A stretch of 64,000 nt of DNA, from contig NZ_SMAJ01000009.1 in the NCBI RefSeq assembly GCF_004346225.1, positions 62,001 through 126,000 of the forward strand, written 5' to 3'. Made by a program: the position numbers and the translations under genes. Shown one piece after another: positions 24,151-33,698 of the stretch (position 1 is the first letter of the stretch; every line of letters begins with the position of its first letter). The stretch is from Paralcaligenes ureilyticus. Lineage in GTDB: Bacteria; Pseudomonadota; Gammaproteobacteria; Burkholderiales; Burkholderiaceae_B. The notes beneath the pieces are model-generated. The model did no database searches and was not told the origin of the DNA. It saw only the letters and a list, made by a program, of their open reading frames with translations.

Positions 24151-26457
24151 ATGCAAGTCCAGGGTCATCAAAAAATCCAATCCTTTGCCCCAAATTGGGC
24201 GGAATTCTTCCGAAAAACGGCGTTTTCGCTCGGCTCATTATGGCTCGCGAGCGCCGCAATTTGCTGGGTTGCGGCCAATTGGCCGCACGCGACGGCTTTT
24301 CAGAAGTTAGCCGGCGCGCAAGCATGTTTGGCGGTGATCGTGCTGATAGCGTGGCTGATCGAGCGGCGGTCCCTCAAGCATAAAGACCAGAATTTTTCCG
24401 TTCCGGCCCATTTAATGGGCTTGGGCGGTGTGCTAGTGGGCGCTTTATTGGCGCTTGTAGGTCAAATATATCAGACAGGCGCCGATGCCTGGGAGCTGTT
24501 CGCGTGGTGGTCTGTTCTTGTGCTTCCATGGCTGATTGTAGTGCGAACGGTATTTTTGGGCCTGCTCTGGGCTTTGATCCTGAATGCGGGCGTGGTTTTG
24601 CATGCCGGTTTGACGGGGGTCGCGTGGTTTGCGGGCATCGATATTTATTTGCAAACCTGCCTGAGCCTGGCGGTGTTGAATGGTGTACTACTGTGGTGCT
24701 GGGAATGGTGGATCGAGCAATTTGATGACCGCTGGCGTATTGGCCCGCGAGTGCTGTGCGCAACGTTGCTGGGTTGGCTGATCGTTGCGCAACTGATGTA
24801 TTTCGATTTCCCCGGTTCGGCCGGCAAGTATCGCTTGCAGTGGCTGATCTTGCTTGGCCTGGGAGCCGCCGGCGTGCTTTACAGGATCTATACCTGTAGG
24901 CGCCGCGACCCGGCCATGGTCAGTCTGGCCGGTCTGGCCGCATTCATGATGGTGGCCATCGATGTACTAACGGTTTTGCCCTATAGCGTGCCGGGATTGT
25001 CAGCGATGGTCGTCGTGTTGATGGTATTGGGCACCCTCCTGTTACGTCGATTGCGCGCCCAGCTTGCGGTCAAAAGCCCGGGAGATCAGCCGCCCTCGGA
25101 GGGTGATGTTGTGCGCGAACCCTGGTTTATTGGCGCATTCCGGATAGTCGTCATGTGGGTGATTGCGGGTTTGATCATTGCCCTGCTGGCCATCGGCCTG
25201 GATCTGGATATGGGCCAGTTTGCGCTGGCCGGAGTCGTGTTGTGCGGCGCGGGCCTGCTGATATTGCGGGCCCGCCCGGCGGGAGCCGTACACGAGGCTG
25301 CGGCGGCCCTGGCCGCGGCAGGGCTGTTGCTGGGCAGCCTGGGCTGGTACGGATCGTTGTCATCGGGAATGCTCGCGCTGGTGGTACTGGCGATGGGAAT
25401 CGTGGTGTATAGCCTGGGTGCCAACTCTATCCTTCGATTTTTTGCGGCAATTCTGGTGTTATGGGCCGACCTGATCCTGACCTGGCCCCACTGGTATCGG
25501 GTGCTCGATCTGGATATGGTCGGCCCATTGTCAACCCAGTGGTCAACCCAGGCTGCCTATATCCCTGTGTATTGGCGTCTTTTCCTGCTGTTCGCAGCCG
25601 CCCTGGGGGCTTTTTATGCCGCCGCGCAGGACAGGAGGCGCGATATCTGGTCGCCTTTGGCGTGGGCGTTGGCCCTGACCGCGCAAGGCCTGGCTTGTGT
25701 GACCCCTTTTGCGGGCATCGGGGTGGCTCTGGTGTGGATGATCGTAGGGTTTGCGCTGGGGCGGCGCAGCCTGCTGGGGTTTGGCGTGCTTGGCCTGTTG
25801 GCGAGTTTGTGGCGATTTTATTATTTCCTGGATATCGGCCTGGCGGACAAGGCGATGTGGCTGGCCGCCAGCGGCGCCTTGTCGATAGGGCTATGGGTGT
25901 TGTTGCGCTCGCGCCGCCCGCCGGCGCGCACCGCTCCATCCCTGGCGAGGCCGCCGACATGGCGCCAGGTGGGTGTACTGGGTGGCCTTCTGGTCGTTCT
26001 TCTGGCGGTCAATGGCGGCATTTACCTGCGTGAGCAAATACTGCGCTCGGGGCAGCGCGTGGTGCTGGCACTGACGCCCGCCGATCCCCGTTCCCTGATT
26101 CAGGGCGACTATATGGCGCTTGACTTCGCCGTGGCTCGCCCACTGCTGCGTTTGATTGACGCCTCTGACGAGGGGCGGCAGATTCGCCGCGCGGGTGGCG
26201 GCTATTTGGTTTTGCAGCCCGATGCACAAGGAGTCGATCAGTTGCAGGCCGTACAGCTTGCGGCTGGCCGCGGCAAAGGGATATTGCTTGAATTCCGCTT
26301 GCGCGATGCCGGTGTGCGCATTGTCACCAACGCGTACTTTTTTCCGGAAGGCCAGAGGCGGCGATACGAGCATGCCAAATACGGAGAGTTCCGTGTGGCC
26401 GCCAACGGTGTTGGACTGTTGACCCATTTACTGGACGCTGACCTCAAACCTTTGTAG
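24151..26457 (+). CDS. Large membrane protein: DUF2157 - DUF4401 - GDYXXLXY fusion
   Basis: 768 residues from the ATG at 24151 (GGAG 10 bp upstream; an ATG at 24127 is also in frame). The N-terminal DUF2157-like part begins WAEFFRKTAFSLGSLWLASAAICWVAANW and is followed by many transmembrane helices through about residue 630. The C-terminal region after a last helix carries SLIQGDYMALDFAVARPL, the GDYxxLxY-type motif, close to a soluble domain of about 130 residues. In many bacteria these parts are two adjacent genes; here they form one reading frame. No function is known. It is the only plus-strand gene between two minus-strand units. Confidence 0.82.
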   Translation: MQVQGHQKIQSFAPNWAEFFRKTAFSLGSLWLASAAICWVAANWPHATAFQKLAGAQACLAVIVLIAWLIERRSLKHKDQNFSVPAHLMGLGGVLVGALLALVGQIYQTGADAWELFAWWSVLVLPWLIVVRTVFLGLLWALILNAGVVLHAGLTGVAWFAGIDIYLQTCLSLAVLNGVLLWCWEWWIEQFDDRWRIGPRVLCATLLGWLIVAQLMYFDFPGSAGKYRLQWLILLGLGAAGVLYRIYTCRRRDPAMVSLAGLAAFMMVAIDVLTVLPYSVPGLSAMVVVLMVLGTLLLRRLRAQLAVKSPGDQPPSEGDVVREPWFIGAFRIVVMWVIAGLIIALLAIGLDLDMGQFALAGVVLCGAGLLILRARPAGAVHEAAAALAAAGLLLGSLGWYGSLSSGMLALVVLAMGIVVYSLGANSILRFFAAILVLWADLILTWPHWYRVLDLDMVGPLSTQWSTQAAYIPVYWRLFLLFAAALGAFYAAAQDRRRDIWSPLAWALALTAQGLACVTPFAGIGVALVWMIVGFALGRRSLLGFGVLGLLASLWRFYYFLDIGLADKAMWLAASGALSIGLWVLLRSRRPPARTAPSLARPPTWRQVGVLGGLLVVLLAVNGGIYLREQILRSGQRVVLALTPADPRSLIQGDYMALDFAVARPLLRLIDASDEGRQIRRAGGGYLVLQPDAQGVDQLQAVQLAAGRGKGILLEFRLRDAGVRIVTNAYFFPEGQRRRYEHAKYGEFRVAANGVGLLTHLLDADLKPL

Positions 26458-26479
26458 ATTGTTGCCTTCGTGGCACCCC

Positions 26480-26504
26480 GTAGCGGCACCCCTTGTGGGT
26501 GCCA
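26480..26504 (+). repeat. REP element, subtype B, single copy
   Basis: Perfect GGCACCC / GGGTGCC stem with GTAG head, in the 67-bp gap between two convergent genes. A nine-base fragment TGGCACCCC directly precedes it, probably a remnant of another copy. Confidence 0.92.
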
Positions 26505-26524
26505 TCACCACAATAAAAATGGAA

Positions 26525-27538
26525 TCACGCAATAGAAAAGCGCGCCGCCCACCGCCCTTGCGCCGCCGCCCAGAACGCCTGCTTATCGGGCACAGCCACG
26601 GCCTCAAAGCCCAGTTGTTGCCAGGCGGCATTCAGCATGGCCAGCGGGCGTGTACAGTCCAGGGCGGGGGCATGGTTCTGTTTGGATAGCTTGCGGCCTT
26701 GCGTGTCGATCACGAGCGGCACATGCATGACCCGCGGGAAGGCCCGGCCCAGATGGCGGGCCAGCATCTGTTGGCGCGGGGTAGAACTTAACAGGTCGGT
26801 GCCTCGAACGATATCGCTGACGCCCTGCTCGGTATCATCGACGACCACGGCCAATTGGTAGGCCCACAATCCGTCGGCGCGTTTCAGAATGAAATCGCCC
26901 ACCTCGCGCTCCACGTCCTGTTGCTGGGCGCCCAGCCACCGATCGTCGAACCGTTCGATTCCGGTGGATACGCGAAAACGCCAGGCGCGCGCTGTGCGGC
27001 CGGGAGGCAGGCCGTTGCGGCAAGTGCCTGGATATGGTGCCAATGCAGCATCCGTATCGACGCCTGCATTGGCACCCACAAGGGGTGCCGCTACATGATT
27101 CACGGGCATGTCTTTTGTCGCGGTACCCGTGGCGGCACCCGTAGCGGCACCCCTTGTGGGTGCCATCGATGCCATTGGCTCCATCTCCTCGCCGCCACCC
27201 CCCCGATAAATCCCCGCAAACAACTCCTTGCGCGTGCAGGCACAGCCGTAAACGAGGCCCTGCGTGGCCAAAGCGTCAAAGGCCGCCTGATAGGCCGCAT
27301 GGCGGTGCGACTGCCAGACGACGGCCTCATCCCACTGCATCCCCAAGGCTTGAAGTTGTCCCATGATGAGACGGTCGGCCCCCGGCACAACGCGGGGCGT
27401 GTCGATATCTTCGATGCGCAGCAGCCACCGGCCCTGGTGAGCGCGTGCATCCAGATAGCTGGCCATGGCGGCCACCAGCGACCCCGCATGCAGCGGGCCG
27501 CTGGGGCTGGGAGCGAAGCGGCCGGTATAACTGTGCAT
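26525..27538 (-). CDS. gluQ: Glutamyl-Q tRNA(Asp) synthetase carrying an in-frame REP pair
   Basis: 337 residues. A truncated GluRS paralogue that attaches glutamate to queuosine-34 of tRNA(Asp). Catalytic features: [19 protein letters not shown] (HxGS version of HIGH), RIEDIDTPR, and the late LSKQNHA (KMSKS equivalent). The zinc ligands by alignment with the E. coli enzyme are C99, C101, Y169 and C173. The ligand pairs are separated by 67 residues instead of about 11, and residues 124-157 are the translation of two REP copies ([10 protein letters not shown] and [10 protein letters not shown]). The frame stays open through the insert, so the protein may be functional. It starts 37 bp after the smg stop. 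Confidence 0.92.
   Translation of the reverse strand: MHSYTGRFAPSPSGPLHAGSLVAAMASYLDARAHQGRWLLRIEDIDTPRVVPGADRLIMGQLQALGMQWDEAVVWQSHRHAAYQAAFDALATQGLVYGCACTRKELFAGIYRGGGGEEMEPMASMAPTRGAATGAATGTATKDMPVNHVAAPLVGANAGVDTDAALAPYPGTCRNGLPPGRTARAWRFRVSTGIERFDDRWLGAQQQDVEREVGDFILKRADGLWAYQLAVVVDDTEQGVSDIVRGTDLLSSTPRQQMLARHLGRAFPRVMHVPLVIDTQGRKLSKQNHAPALDCTRPLAMLNAAWQQLGFEAVAVPDKQAFWAAAQGRWAARFSIA
27070..27165. repeat. REP pair inside the gluQ coding sequence (two subtype B)
   Basis: Copies at 27070-27094 (GTAG on minus, reading VAAPLVGA in the gluQ frame) and 27141-27165 (GTAG on plus, reading MAPTRGAAT). Both keep perfect stems. The 46-bp interval holds further partial pieces (GGTACCCGT, GGCGGCACCC), which adds codons for short GAAT/GTAT repeats. 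The pair keeps frame and has no stop on the gluQ strand. Confidence 0.95.
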
Positions 27539-27574
27539 GGTCTTGGAGCCCGGGTCGGGCGCCCTGCGCGGGCT

Positions 27575-28036
27575 TTAGTGGGATAGCCGCGACTGGTCGT
27601 CGGTGAGCAGCTCTTCGAGAACCAGATGGTCGATCTCGGCCTCTTGGCTCCAGAGCACCATGAGGGCAATGATCTTTATCTTTTCGAGCGAGATGGGCGA
27701 TTCGTTCGCTGCCTGGGCGCGGTCGATAACGATTTCGCGCAGCACGGCGGGCAATACGTCGGAGTTGTCCAGGAAGCTGATGAAGCCGATGGCTTCGGTT
27801 CCCAGGGTTTGGTACTCGTATTCGGTATAGACGCGCAGGCTGTCGTTTTGCGGGCTGCGCGCAAGCTCGACGCACTGCTCGGTGGTTTGAGCCAGGCCGT
27901 ACAGCCAGCCGAGCGCTTCATCGATGTCGTCGTGTTCAAAGCCTACCGCCGCCAGTTTGTGCGCCAGAATGTCGGCTTCCGGACACGCCTGGGGAGTGTA
28001 GTAATTTTCGAATAAATAAACCAATATATCGAACAT
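27575..28036 (-). CDS. smg: Smg family protein (DUF494)
   Basis: 153 residues, the usual length. Recognisable Smg segments are MFDILVYLFENYY at the start, GFEHDDIDEALGWL, and a C-terminal MVLWSQEAEIDHLVLEELLTDD. The role is unknown; in many proteobacteria the gene lies near dprA and a topoisomerase gene. Here the minus-strand order is smg, gluQ and, beyond one plus-strand gene, topB, which partly keeps that arrangement. No dprA is in the window. Confidence 0.92.
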   Translation of the reverse strand: MFDILVYLFENYYTPQACPEADILAHKLAAVGFEHDDIDEALGWLYGLAQTTEQCVELARSPQNDSLRVYTEYEYQTLGTEAIGFISFLDNSDVLPAVLREIVIDRAQAANESPISLEKIKIIALMVLWSQEAEIDHLVLEELLTDDQSRLSH

Positions 28037-28271
28037 GGCGATTCAGGTTGCCCTATACAGAGTCAGCAAATAAATTAAGGGTTAACCGGTAAAGTCAGAA
28101 TCGACTGTACGCTGATTTGGCATCCTGAGCAACCCGCCCCGACACCCGGCCTGAAAAATACACCGGTGCGCTATCCATTTGCCTCAAAAGATGTTAAATC
28201 TTGCATTTCACAAGAAAATATCGGGGCGGGCGCCACAGGCCGCTACTCTATAACACACGGGAGTGCGATTT

Positions 28272-29417
28272 ATGGAAGAGCAGAAGCGGGCAGAGGGCGT
28301 GCCCTTGCCGCCGGCGGCGCGCGTGGGCGGCGTAGTGGCCGACATCGATACGCCCAGCCTGATACTGGATCTGGACGCGTTCGAAGAAAATTTGCGCACC
28401 ATGCAGGTTCTGGCTGAGCGCAACGGCGTGGCCTTGCGTCCGCATGCCAAGGCTCACAAATGCCCCGAAATCGCTTTGCGCCAGATCGCTCTGGGCGCGC
28501 AGGGCATATGCTGCCAGAAGGTTAGCGAAGCCGTGCCGTTCGTGGCCGCCGGTGTGCGCGATATTCACATCAGCAATGAGGTGGTGGGTGCGGCCAAGCT
28601 GGCGCTGTTGGCGCGCCTGGCCCGGCAGGCCAGGGTCAGTGTCTGCGTCGATCATGCACAGGCCCTTCACGCGTTGTCGGGCGCCATGGGGGTACAGTCT
28701 GCTTCGATAGCGGTTCTGGTGGAAATCGATGTCGGACAGAAGCGTTGCGGGGTGCAAACCCCCGATGAGGCGCTCGCGCTGGCACGGCTTGCCCAGCAAC
28801 TGCCCAATGTCGAATTCGTTGGTCTGCAAGCCTATCACGGCGGCTTGCAGCACAAGCGCTCGCTGGACCAGCGCAAAAAATCCTGCGACAAGACGCTGCA
28901 GGTGATCCGCGCGTTCCTGAGTGCGTTTGAACAAGCCGCGATTCCGTGTCCGATCGTCACGGGCGGAGGCACCGGCTCCGCGGCTTTCGATGTGGGGAGC
29001 AAGGTCTTTACCGAAATCCAGGCCGGCTCATACCCCTTCATGGACGGTGATTACGCCAGCAATGATTGGGGTCATGCGCTGTCGTTCAAGCACAGCCTGT
29101 TTTTGCTGGGCACAGTGATGAGTACCCCCACGGCCGAACGGGCGATCGTCGACATGGGCTTGAAGTCAACCAGCGCCGAAAGCGGGTTGCCCCAGCCGGC
29201 CGATGCGTCAAGCGGCTGGAGTTGCCTGGCCATCAACGACGAACACACCATTTTGCAGGCCGCAAATGCGAAGAGCCGCCCCGCCTTGGGCGCTCAGGTG
29301 CGCCTGATTCCGGGGCATTGCGATCCCACCTTCAATTTGCATGACTCGATCGTGGTGGTGCGCGGCCAGCAGGTTGAGGCGGTGTGGCCCATTAGCGCCC
29401 GGGGGCTGAGCCGTTAA
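28272..29417 (+). CDS. D-threonine aldolase-like PLP enzyme (DSD1 family)
   Basis: 381 residues from the ATG at 28272 (GGGAG 9 bp upstream; a GTG at 28263 is an alternative). The N-terminal alanine-racemase-like barrel has the PLP lysine in LRPHAKAHKCPE, and the phosphate loop may lie near TGGGTGS. The C-terminal domain ends with IPGHCDPTFNLHD; the His-Cys-Asp triplet places a His and an Asp two residues apart, as in metal-dependent D-threonine/3-hydroxyaspartate aldolases, whereas D-serine dehydratases use His-x-Cys. It likely cleaves a D-3-hydroxy amino acid to glycine or a relative. It stands alone between divergent smg and convergent PepSY genes. Confidence 0.87.
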   Translation: MEEQKRAEGVPLPPAARVGGVVADIDTPSLILDLDAFEENLRTMQVLAERNGVALRPHAKAHKCPEIALRQIALGAQGICCQKVSEAVPFVAAGVRDIHISNEVVGAAKLALLARLARQARVSVCVDHAQALHALSGAMGVQSASIAVLVEIDVGQKRCGVQTPDEALALARLAQQLPNVEFVGLQAYHGGLQHKRSLDQRKKSCDKTLQVIRAFLSAFEQAAIPCPIVTGGGTGSAAFDVGSKVFTEIQAGSYPFMDGDYASNDWGHALSFKHSLFLLGTVMSTPTAERAIVDMGLKSTSAESGLPQPADASSGWSCLAINDEHTILQAANAKSRPALGAQVRLIPGHCDPTFNLHDSIVVVRGQQVEAVWPISARGLSR

Positions 29418-30832
29418 GCGGCCGAGGCCACGCGGCGCCCGCGCTTGGGGGCGAAAACCCACCAGTCCAGCAGCGCGACCAGTATCAGGGTCAGGCCCAT
29501 GAGCGGGAATACTAGCCCCAATGCCCCGAGTCCCAGTTTCCAGCCCAGGGTTCTGCCGGCCGAAGCGGTACGGGCGGGTGCGGCCAGTGTGCCGCGCGGG
29601 CGCCGGCTCCACCACATGATCAGCCCGGTCAACGATAGCGCGCCCAGCGCCAGTGCGATGACGGCGCACACAATCTGGTTGATGCGCCCCGCCAGTTGAC
29701 CCATGTGCAACGCCGTACCCAGCGAAATGGCCTTGGCCAGGAAGCCGTATTGCGCATAGCGGGTTTGTGCAACCACTTCGCCGGTGTATGGATCAAGATG
29801 AAGCGTACGCTGGCCCTGCGGGTCGGCGGGGTAGTACGAAGCCGTGAATACGCCGTCCATGGTTTGCGGCACCGCCAGTTCGTAGCCACCCGCCAGCCCG
29901 GCCTGCCGGATCGCGGCGATGATCTGATCCAGGGATGCGCGGCCGTGTCCGGCGTGGGAGGATTGCGGCACAGCCGTGTCGCCCGTGGCCCAGGGGGTTT
30001 GCGTGAAAGGCTCGTCGGCCAGTTTGGTTTGCCCGGGCCGCGCGCTATGTACGTGTCCGGTGCGAACTCCGCTCGCGGGATAGCCAAAGCTCATCGAAGT
30101 GGCCAGCGCCTTGACGTTTGCGCCCCAGACACCCGACCAGGGCATGCCGCTCAACACAAAAAAGAAGGCCCCGGCGGCAAACCAGATACCGATGACGGTG
30201 TGCAGGTCGCGCCACCAGAGGCGCCCCTGGAGCTCTGCGCGGGGCCGCAGCCTGCCTTTGGATCTGACGGCCTGGCTGGATTTATCGGGCCACCAAAGTG
30301 CGATCCCCGTGGCCAGCATGACCAGTGTCCAGGTTGCCGCCAGCTCCATCAGGATGCCGCCCCATCGGCCCAGCATGAGGTCGCGGTGCAGGTTGCGGAC
30401 CACTTTCATGAAGCGCCGGTCGACATCCAGGCGGCCCAGCACCTGGCCGTTATAAGGGTTCAGGTAGATACTGGTCTTGCGCCCCGATGGCAACTTGTAA
30501 ACCAGTTCGGCGCTGCGATCGGCCGTGTTGTCGACATTGACGCGCAACAGGCTGGACTGGGCCGGCAGAGCCGCCTGCGCGGCCTGGGCCAAATCGCTGT
30601 AGGACAGCCGCGCGGCATCTTGGGCGGGTACGGCGACAAACAGCCGGTTGGGATACAGCAGGGCTTCGATTTGAGGCTGGAACACGTAAAGCGTGCCCGT
30701 AATGGACAGCAGCAGCAATAGCGGCATGACAAACAGGCCGGCATAAAAATGCCAGCGCCAGAGCATCTGGTAGCGTTGCTGTGCGTGGCGTTGGGCCGTC
30801 GTGGCGTGGGTCGTGAAAGTGGGGGTATTCAT
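29414..30832 (-). CDS. PepSY-associated transmembrane protein (PiuB-like)
   Basis: 472 residues. Starts with a cytoplasmic stretch, then a first helix (WRWHFYAGLFVMPLLLLLSITGTLYVF, the family's opening signature), a periplasmic loop with a PepSY unit, helices around RWGGILMELAATWTLVMLATGIALWW and LHTVIGIWFAAGAFFFVLSGMPW, a second PepSY loop (SLDQIIAAIRQAGL, then DPYTGEVV), and C-terminal helices. Such proteins accompany TonB-dependent metal or siderophore receptors and probably act in metal reduction or release. It lies 45 bp downstream of the TonB receptor gene. Confidence 0.88.
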   Translation of the reverse strand: MNTPTFTTHATTAQRHAQQRYQMLWRWHFYAGLFVMPLLLLLSITGTLYVFQPQIEALLYPNRLFVAVPAQDAARLSYSDLAQAAQAALPAQSSLLRVNVDNTADRSAELVYKLPSGRKTSIYLNPYNGQVLGRLDVDRRFMKVVRNLHRDLMLGRWGGILMELAATWTLVMLATGIALWWPDKSSQAVRSKGRLRPRAELQGRLWWRDLHTVIGIWFAAGAFFFVLSGMPWSGVWGANVKALATSMSFGYPASGVRTGHVHSARPGQTKLADEPFTQTPWATGDTAVPQSSHAGHGRASLDQIIAAIRQAGLAGGYELAVPQTMDGVFTASYYPADPQGQRTLHLDPYTGEVVAQTRYAQYGFLAKAISLGTALHMGQLAGRINQIVCAVIALALGALSLTGLIMWWSRRPRGTLAAPARTASAGRTLGWKLGLGALGLVFPLMGLTLILVALLDWWVFAPKRGRRVASAA

Positions 30833-30877
30833 GTCGTTTGGTTTCCTGTGCGGGCAAGGGCTCTGAGGACGTGGGGT

Positions 30878-33163
30878 TCAGAGCTTGAACTTGAGCTCGG
30901 CGAAGAGGGTTCGGCCTGGATAGGGGTGGTAGATATAGGCGCGCTTGTCGAATAGATTGTTGACTCCCAGACTGGCCTCGATCCGATCCGAGATCTGATA
31001 GCGCAGCTTCGCGTCGATCACCATGAAGCTGCTGCTCCCGCCATAGGTATCCGGATTGATGTCGGCATTGGTCAAGGTGTTGTACTGACGGCCGGAATAG
31101 CGTGCGGCCAGCGTGACGGACGCCTGTTTGTTGACGTGATAGGTGGCGACCATATTGATGCGCCACAAGGGGACACGCGGAAAATTATTGCCTTCGGTTT
31201 GCGGACTGCGCGGATTCTCAAGTATTTTGGAGCGGGTGTAGCCTACGCTTGCGCCCAGGTCCAGACCGGCGATGGCTACGTTTTCACCCTGATAGCTGAC
31301 CTCGATGCCTCGATTGCGTATGCGGTCGATGTTCTGGATATTGGTGATATTGGGGATGACGGTCGTATCGGTTTGGGAATACAGCGTGTCTTTGACATCG
31401 TCCTGGAACACGGCCACATGAAACAGGCCGGTATTTGTATACCAGTCGGCGGCCAGCTCTTTGCTGAAAGTGCTTTCGGGCTTCAGATTGGGATCGTTGT
31501 TGACGATCGACAACCCCGAGAGGCTGCCCTGAAACAACTCACTGACGGTGGGAAAGCGATAGGCCCGGCCCGCCGAAGCGTGCAGCGTCAGGTCGTCGGT
31601 GGCGGCATACGCCAGCGAGGCTTTGGGTGAATAATGCGTTTCGCTGCGGTTGCCGTATCCCACGCTCGCGTCCGCCGTGCTGCGCGCGCCGCCGTAGGCT
31701 TTCCACGACTCGGCCCGCAGGCCTGTGGTCAGTGTCCATTTCGACGCAAATTTCCAGGCGTCCTGCAGGTAGATGGCCTGGGTGGCCGTGCTGCCCAGAA
31801 AGGCGTTGTTGGGCGTCTGCATGCCGCCGGCCCGCCAATCGTCGGTATTGAAGACCCGATCGTCGAGCTGGTAGCGGTCGAAGTGATAGCCCGCCGTGAT
31901 CCAGTGCGCCCCGGGCGCGTTGCTTGCGGGGGTATAGGTCAGCTTGGCATCCAGGGCGCTCCACCCGCTGCCGCGGGTCGATTCGATGGTGCCGGGGCCG
32001 GTATAGACGCCGCCCGCGGCGGCCGTCCTTTGCACATCGCTCAGGATGTCGAAGGTCGACGCATTGACGGCAAAGTTCCAGCCGTGCTGCTGGTGCGACT
32101 TGAGCGACAGCCCGTACAAGGCGCTTTCGGTGTGGCCGCTGCTGTTGGCGAAAGTGGCGGGGCTTATGGCGTAGGGAGTGCCGTCGATAGTGACCCGGCC
32201 CGAGTAGACGGTTTGCCCCTGGGCATTGCGCAGAAAGCTTTGATTGTCATTGGCATAGCGGCGGTTCCAATAGCTCAGGGACGCGCCTGCCTGCAGGGTG
32301 GGGGTAATGTCGTAAGCGAGCTTGAACTTGAACTGATCCTGCACCACATGGACGATGCCTTCGCCGCTGGTGCCCAGGATCACGCCGGGATTGCCGTATT
32401 GATCTATGTAGCGTTGGGCCCCCGTAACCGGAATATCGCCGCTTTGTATGCCGCCTTTGGCCGCCGCCGGCGTCGCAAATTGCAGTGGCTGGCTGGTGTT
32501 TTCCATATGGTCGGCGCCGATCAGAAACGAAGCCTTGCCGATCTTGTCGCCCAGCGTGGCGCTCGATTGCGAGCCATTGAAATTGTCGTTCACGCCAAGT
32601 TGGTTGAAATGCTGCGAGAAGACCTGCGTCGTGGCGGTGGCCTCGAGCTTTTTTGGCATTTTGGTGGTGATGGCGACCGTCGCGCCCATGGAGTTGCCGG
32701 GGTACAGGGCCGAGAACGGGCCATAAAAGGTATCGATCCGTTCGATGTTGTCCGGGAATACCATGGACCATTTGGGGGCAAAGTTGTAGGAATTGCCCAG
32801 GAAATTGCTCAGCAGCATATCGTCGGCATAGACCAGGCCGCGGGCGCTTTGCGAATTATTGGTGCCGCGTACCGAGATCAGGGAGTTTGCATCGCCGATA
32901 TAGCGTTTGCGTACGGCGAAGTTGGGCAGGTATTTGATGGCGTCTTCGGTATTGACCACGTTGATTTGCCGCAGATCGGCGGCGGTCACCGACTGGACGC
33001 TCGCGGGTAATTGAGCGTCCAGTCCTGAAGGGGCCGTGGCCTGGCCGGTAATGGTTATGGGGGCGAGCGTCGTTTCGCCCGCGGGTGCGGCGGCGAAACT
33101 GCATGGCGGCTGCAATAGGCCCAGCAAGGCCCAGGGCGCCAGACGGCGAGTGGTGCGATTCAT
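30878..33163 (-). CDS. TonB-dependent outer-membrane receptor
   Basis: 761 residues with a Sec signal ending near SFAAAPA. The plug domain is APITITGQA (TonB-box region), SVQSVTAADLRQINVVNTEDAIKYLPNF, and SLISVRGTNNSQSARGLVYADD. The 22-stranded barrel ends in the usual aromatic pattern with final Leu (LFAELKFKL). A TonB motif EASLGVNNLFDKRAY lies near the end. The ligand is not clear; the PepSY protein downstream and DUF2946 protein upstream suggest a metal or metal chelate, perhaps iron or copper. Confidence 0.92.
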   Translation of the reverse strand: MNRTTRRLAPWALLGLLQPPCSFAAAPAGETTLAPITITGQATAPSGLDAQLPASVQSVTAADLRQINVVNTEDAIKYLPNFAVRKRYIGDANSLISVRGTNNSQSARGLVYADDMLLSNFLGNSYNFAPKWSMVFPDNIERIDTFYGPFSALYPGNSMGATVAITTKMPKKLEATATTQVFSQHFNQLGVNDNFNGSQSSATLGDKIGKASFLIGADHMENTSQPLQFATPAAAKGGIQSGDIPVTGAQRYIDQYGNPGVILGTSGEGIVHVVQDQFKFKLAYDITPTLQAGASLSYWNRRYANDNQSFLRNAQGQTVYSGRVTIDGTPYAISPATFANSSGHTESALYGLSLKSHQQHGWNFAVNASTFDILSDVQRTAAAGGVYTGPGTIESTRGSGWSALDAKLTYTPASNAPGAHWITAGYHFDRYQLDDRVFNTDDWRAGGMQTPNNAFLGSTATQAIYLQDAWKFASKWTLTTGLRAESWKAYGGARSTADASVGYGNRSETHYSPKASLAYAATDDLTLHASAGRAYRFPTVSELFQGSLSGLSIVNNDPNLKPESTFSKELAADWYTNTGLFHVAVFQDDVKDTLYSQTDTTVIPNITNIQNIDRIRNRGIEVSYQGENVAIAGLDLGASVGYTRSKILENPRSPQTEGNNFPRVPLWRINMVATYHVNKQASVTLAARYSGRQYNTLTNADINPDTYGGSSSFMVIDAKLRYQISDRIEASLGVNNLFDKRAYIYHPYPGRTLFAELKFKL

Positions 33164-33310
33164 GATTGTTTTCCATAATCGGCCTTACCCCGCTTTCATC
33201 GGATCGCGCAGGATCGATTTGAAAATGGAGCTATGCGGCCGGTGTCGTGCGCATGACGACAAACCATACCCATGAGCCGCGAGGCCAGGGTATGGAGCAA
33301 AGGCTTGCTA

Positions 33311-33694
33311 TCAGGAAAACAGTGGGGGTGGGGCGCGTGGAAACGCCGGTGTATGCGCCAGCGGCAGATCGACTACCAGGCTTGCCGGCGGCGAGGAGGC
33401 GATGTGCCGGTCGGGGGTGTCGAGGATCGGAGCCGCGGCGTGGGCCAGCGGCAGATGCAGGGCCAGCAGGCCGCAATAGCCGCAGGCCTTCCAGTCATGG
33501 GCGTGGTGAGCGCTTTGGCTTTGGTCGGGCGTGATCAGGTGGATATTCTGCTTGCCTTCGGGAAAGCAGAATGAAAGCTTCAGGGCCTGTTCCTGCCTTT
33601 GCATGCTTTGCGACGCGATGGGCATGAGCAGACCTAGCCAGATGGCTATCAGCCCGAGCCAGGCAGTCAGCTTGCGGTGCGAACAAAACGGCAT
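33311..33694 (-). CDS. DUF2946 family protein
   Basis: 127 residues. A single N-terminal hydrophobic segment (LTAWLGLIAIWLGLLMPIAS) is followed by a periplasmic part with CFPEG and HHAHDWKACGYCGLLALHLPL; the histidines and the CxxC resemble a metal site. DUF2946 genes commonly lie next to TonB receptors and copper genes. It is upstream of and in the same orientation as the TonB receptor and PepSY genes, so the three may be one metal-responsive unit. Its own function is not established. Confidence 0.78.
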   Translation of the reverse strand: MPFCSHRKLTAWLGLIAIWLGLLMPIASQSMQRQEQALKLSFCFPEGKQNIHLITPDQSQSAHHAHDWKACGYCGLLALHLPLAHAAAPILDTPDRHIASSPPASLVVDLPLAHTPAFPRAPPPLFS

Positions 33695-33698
33695 GAAC

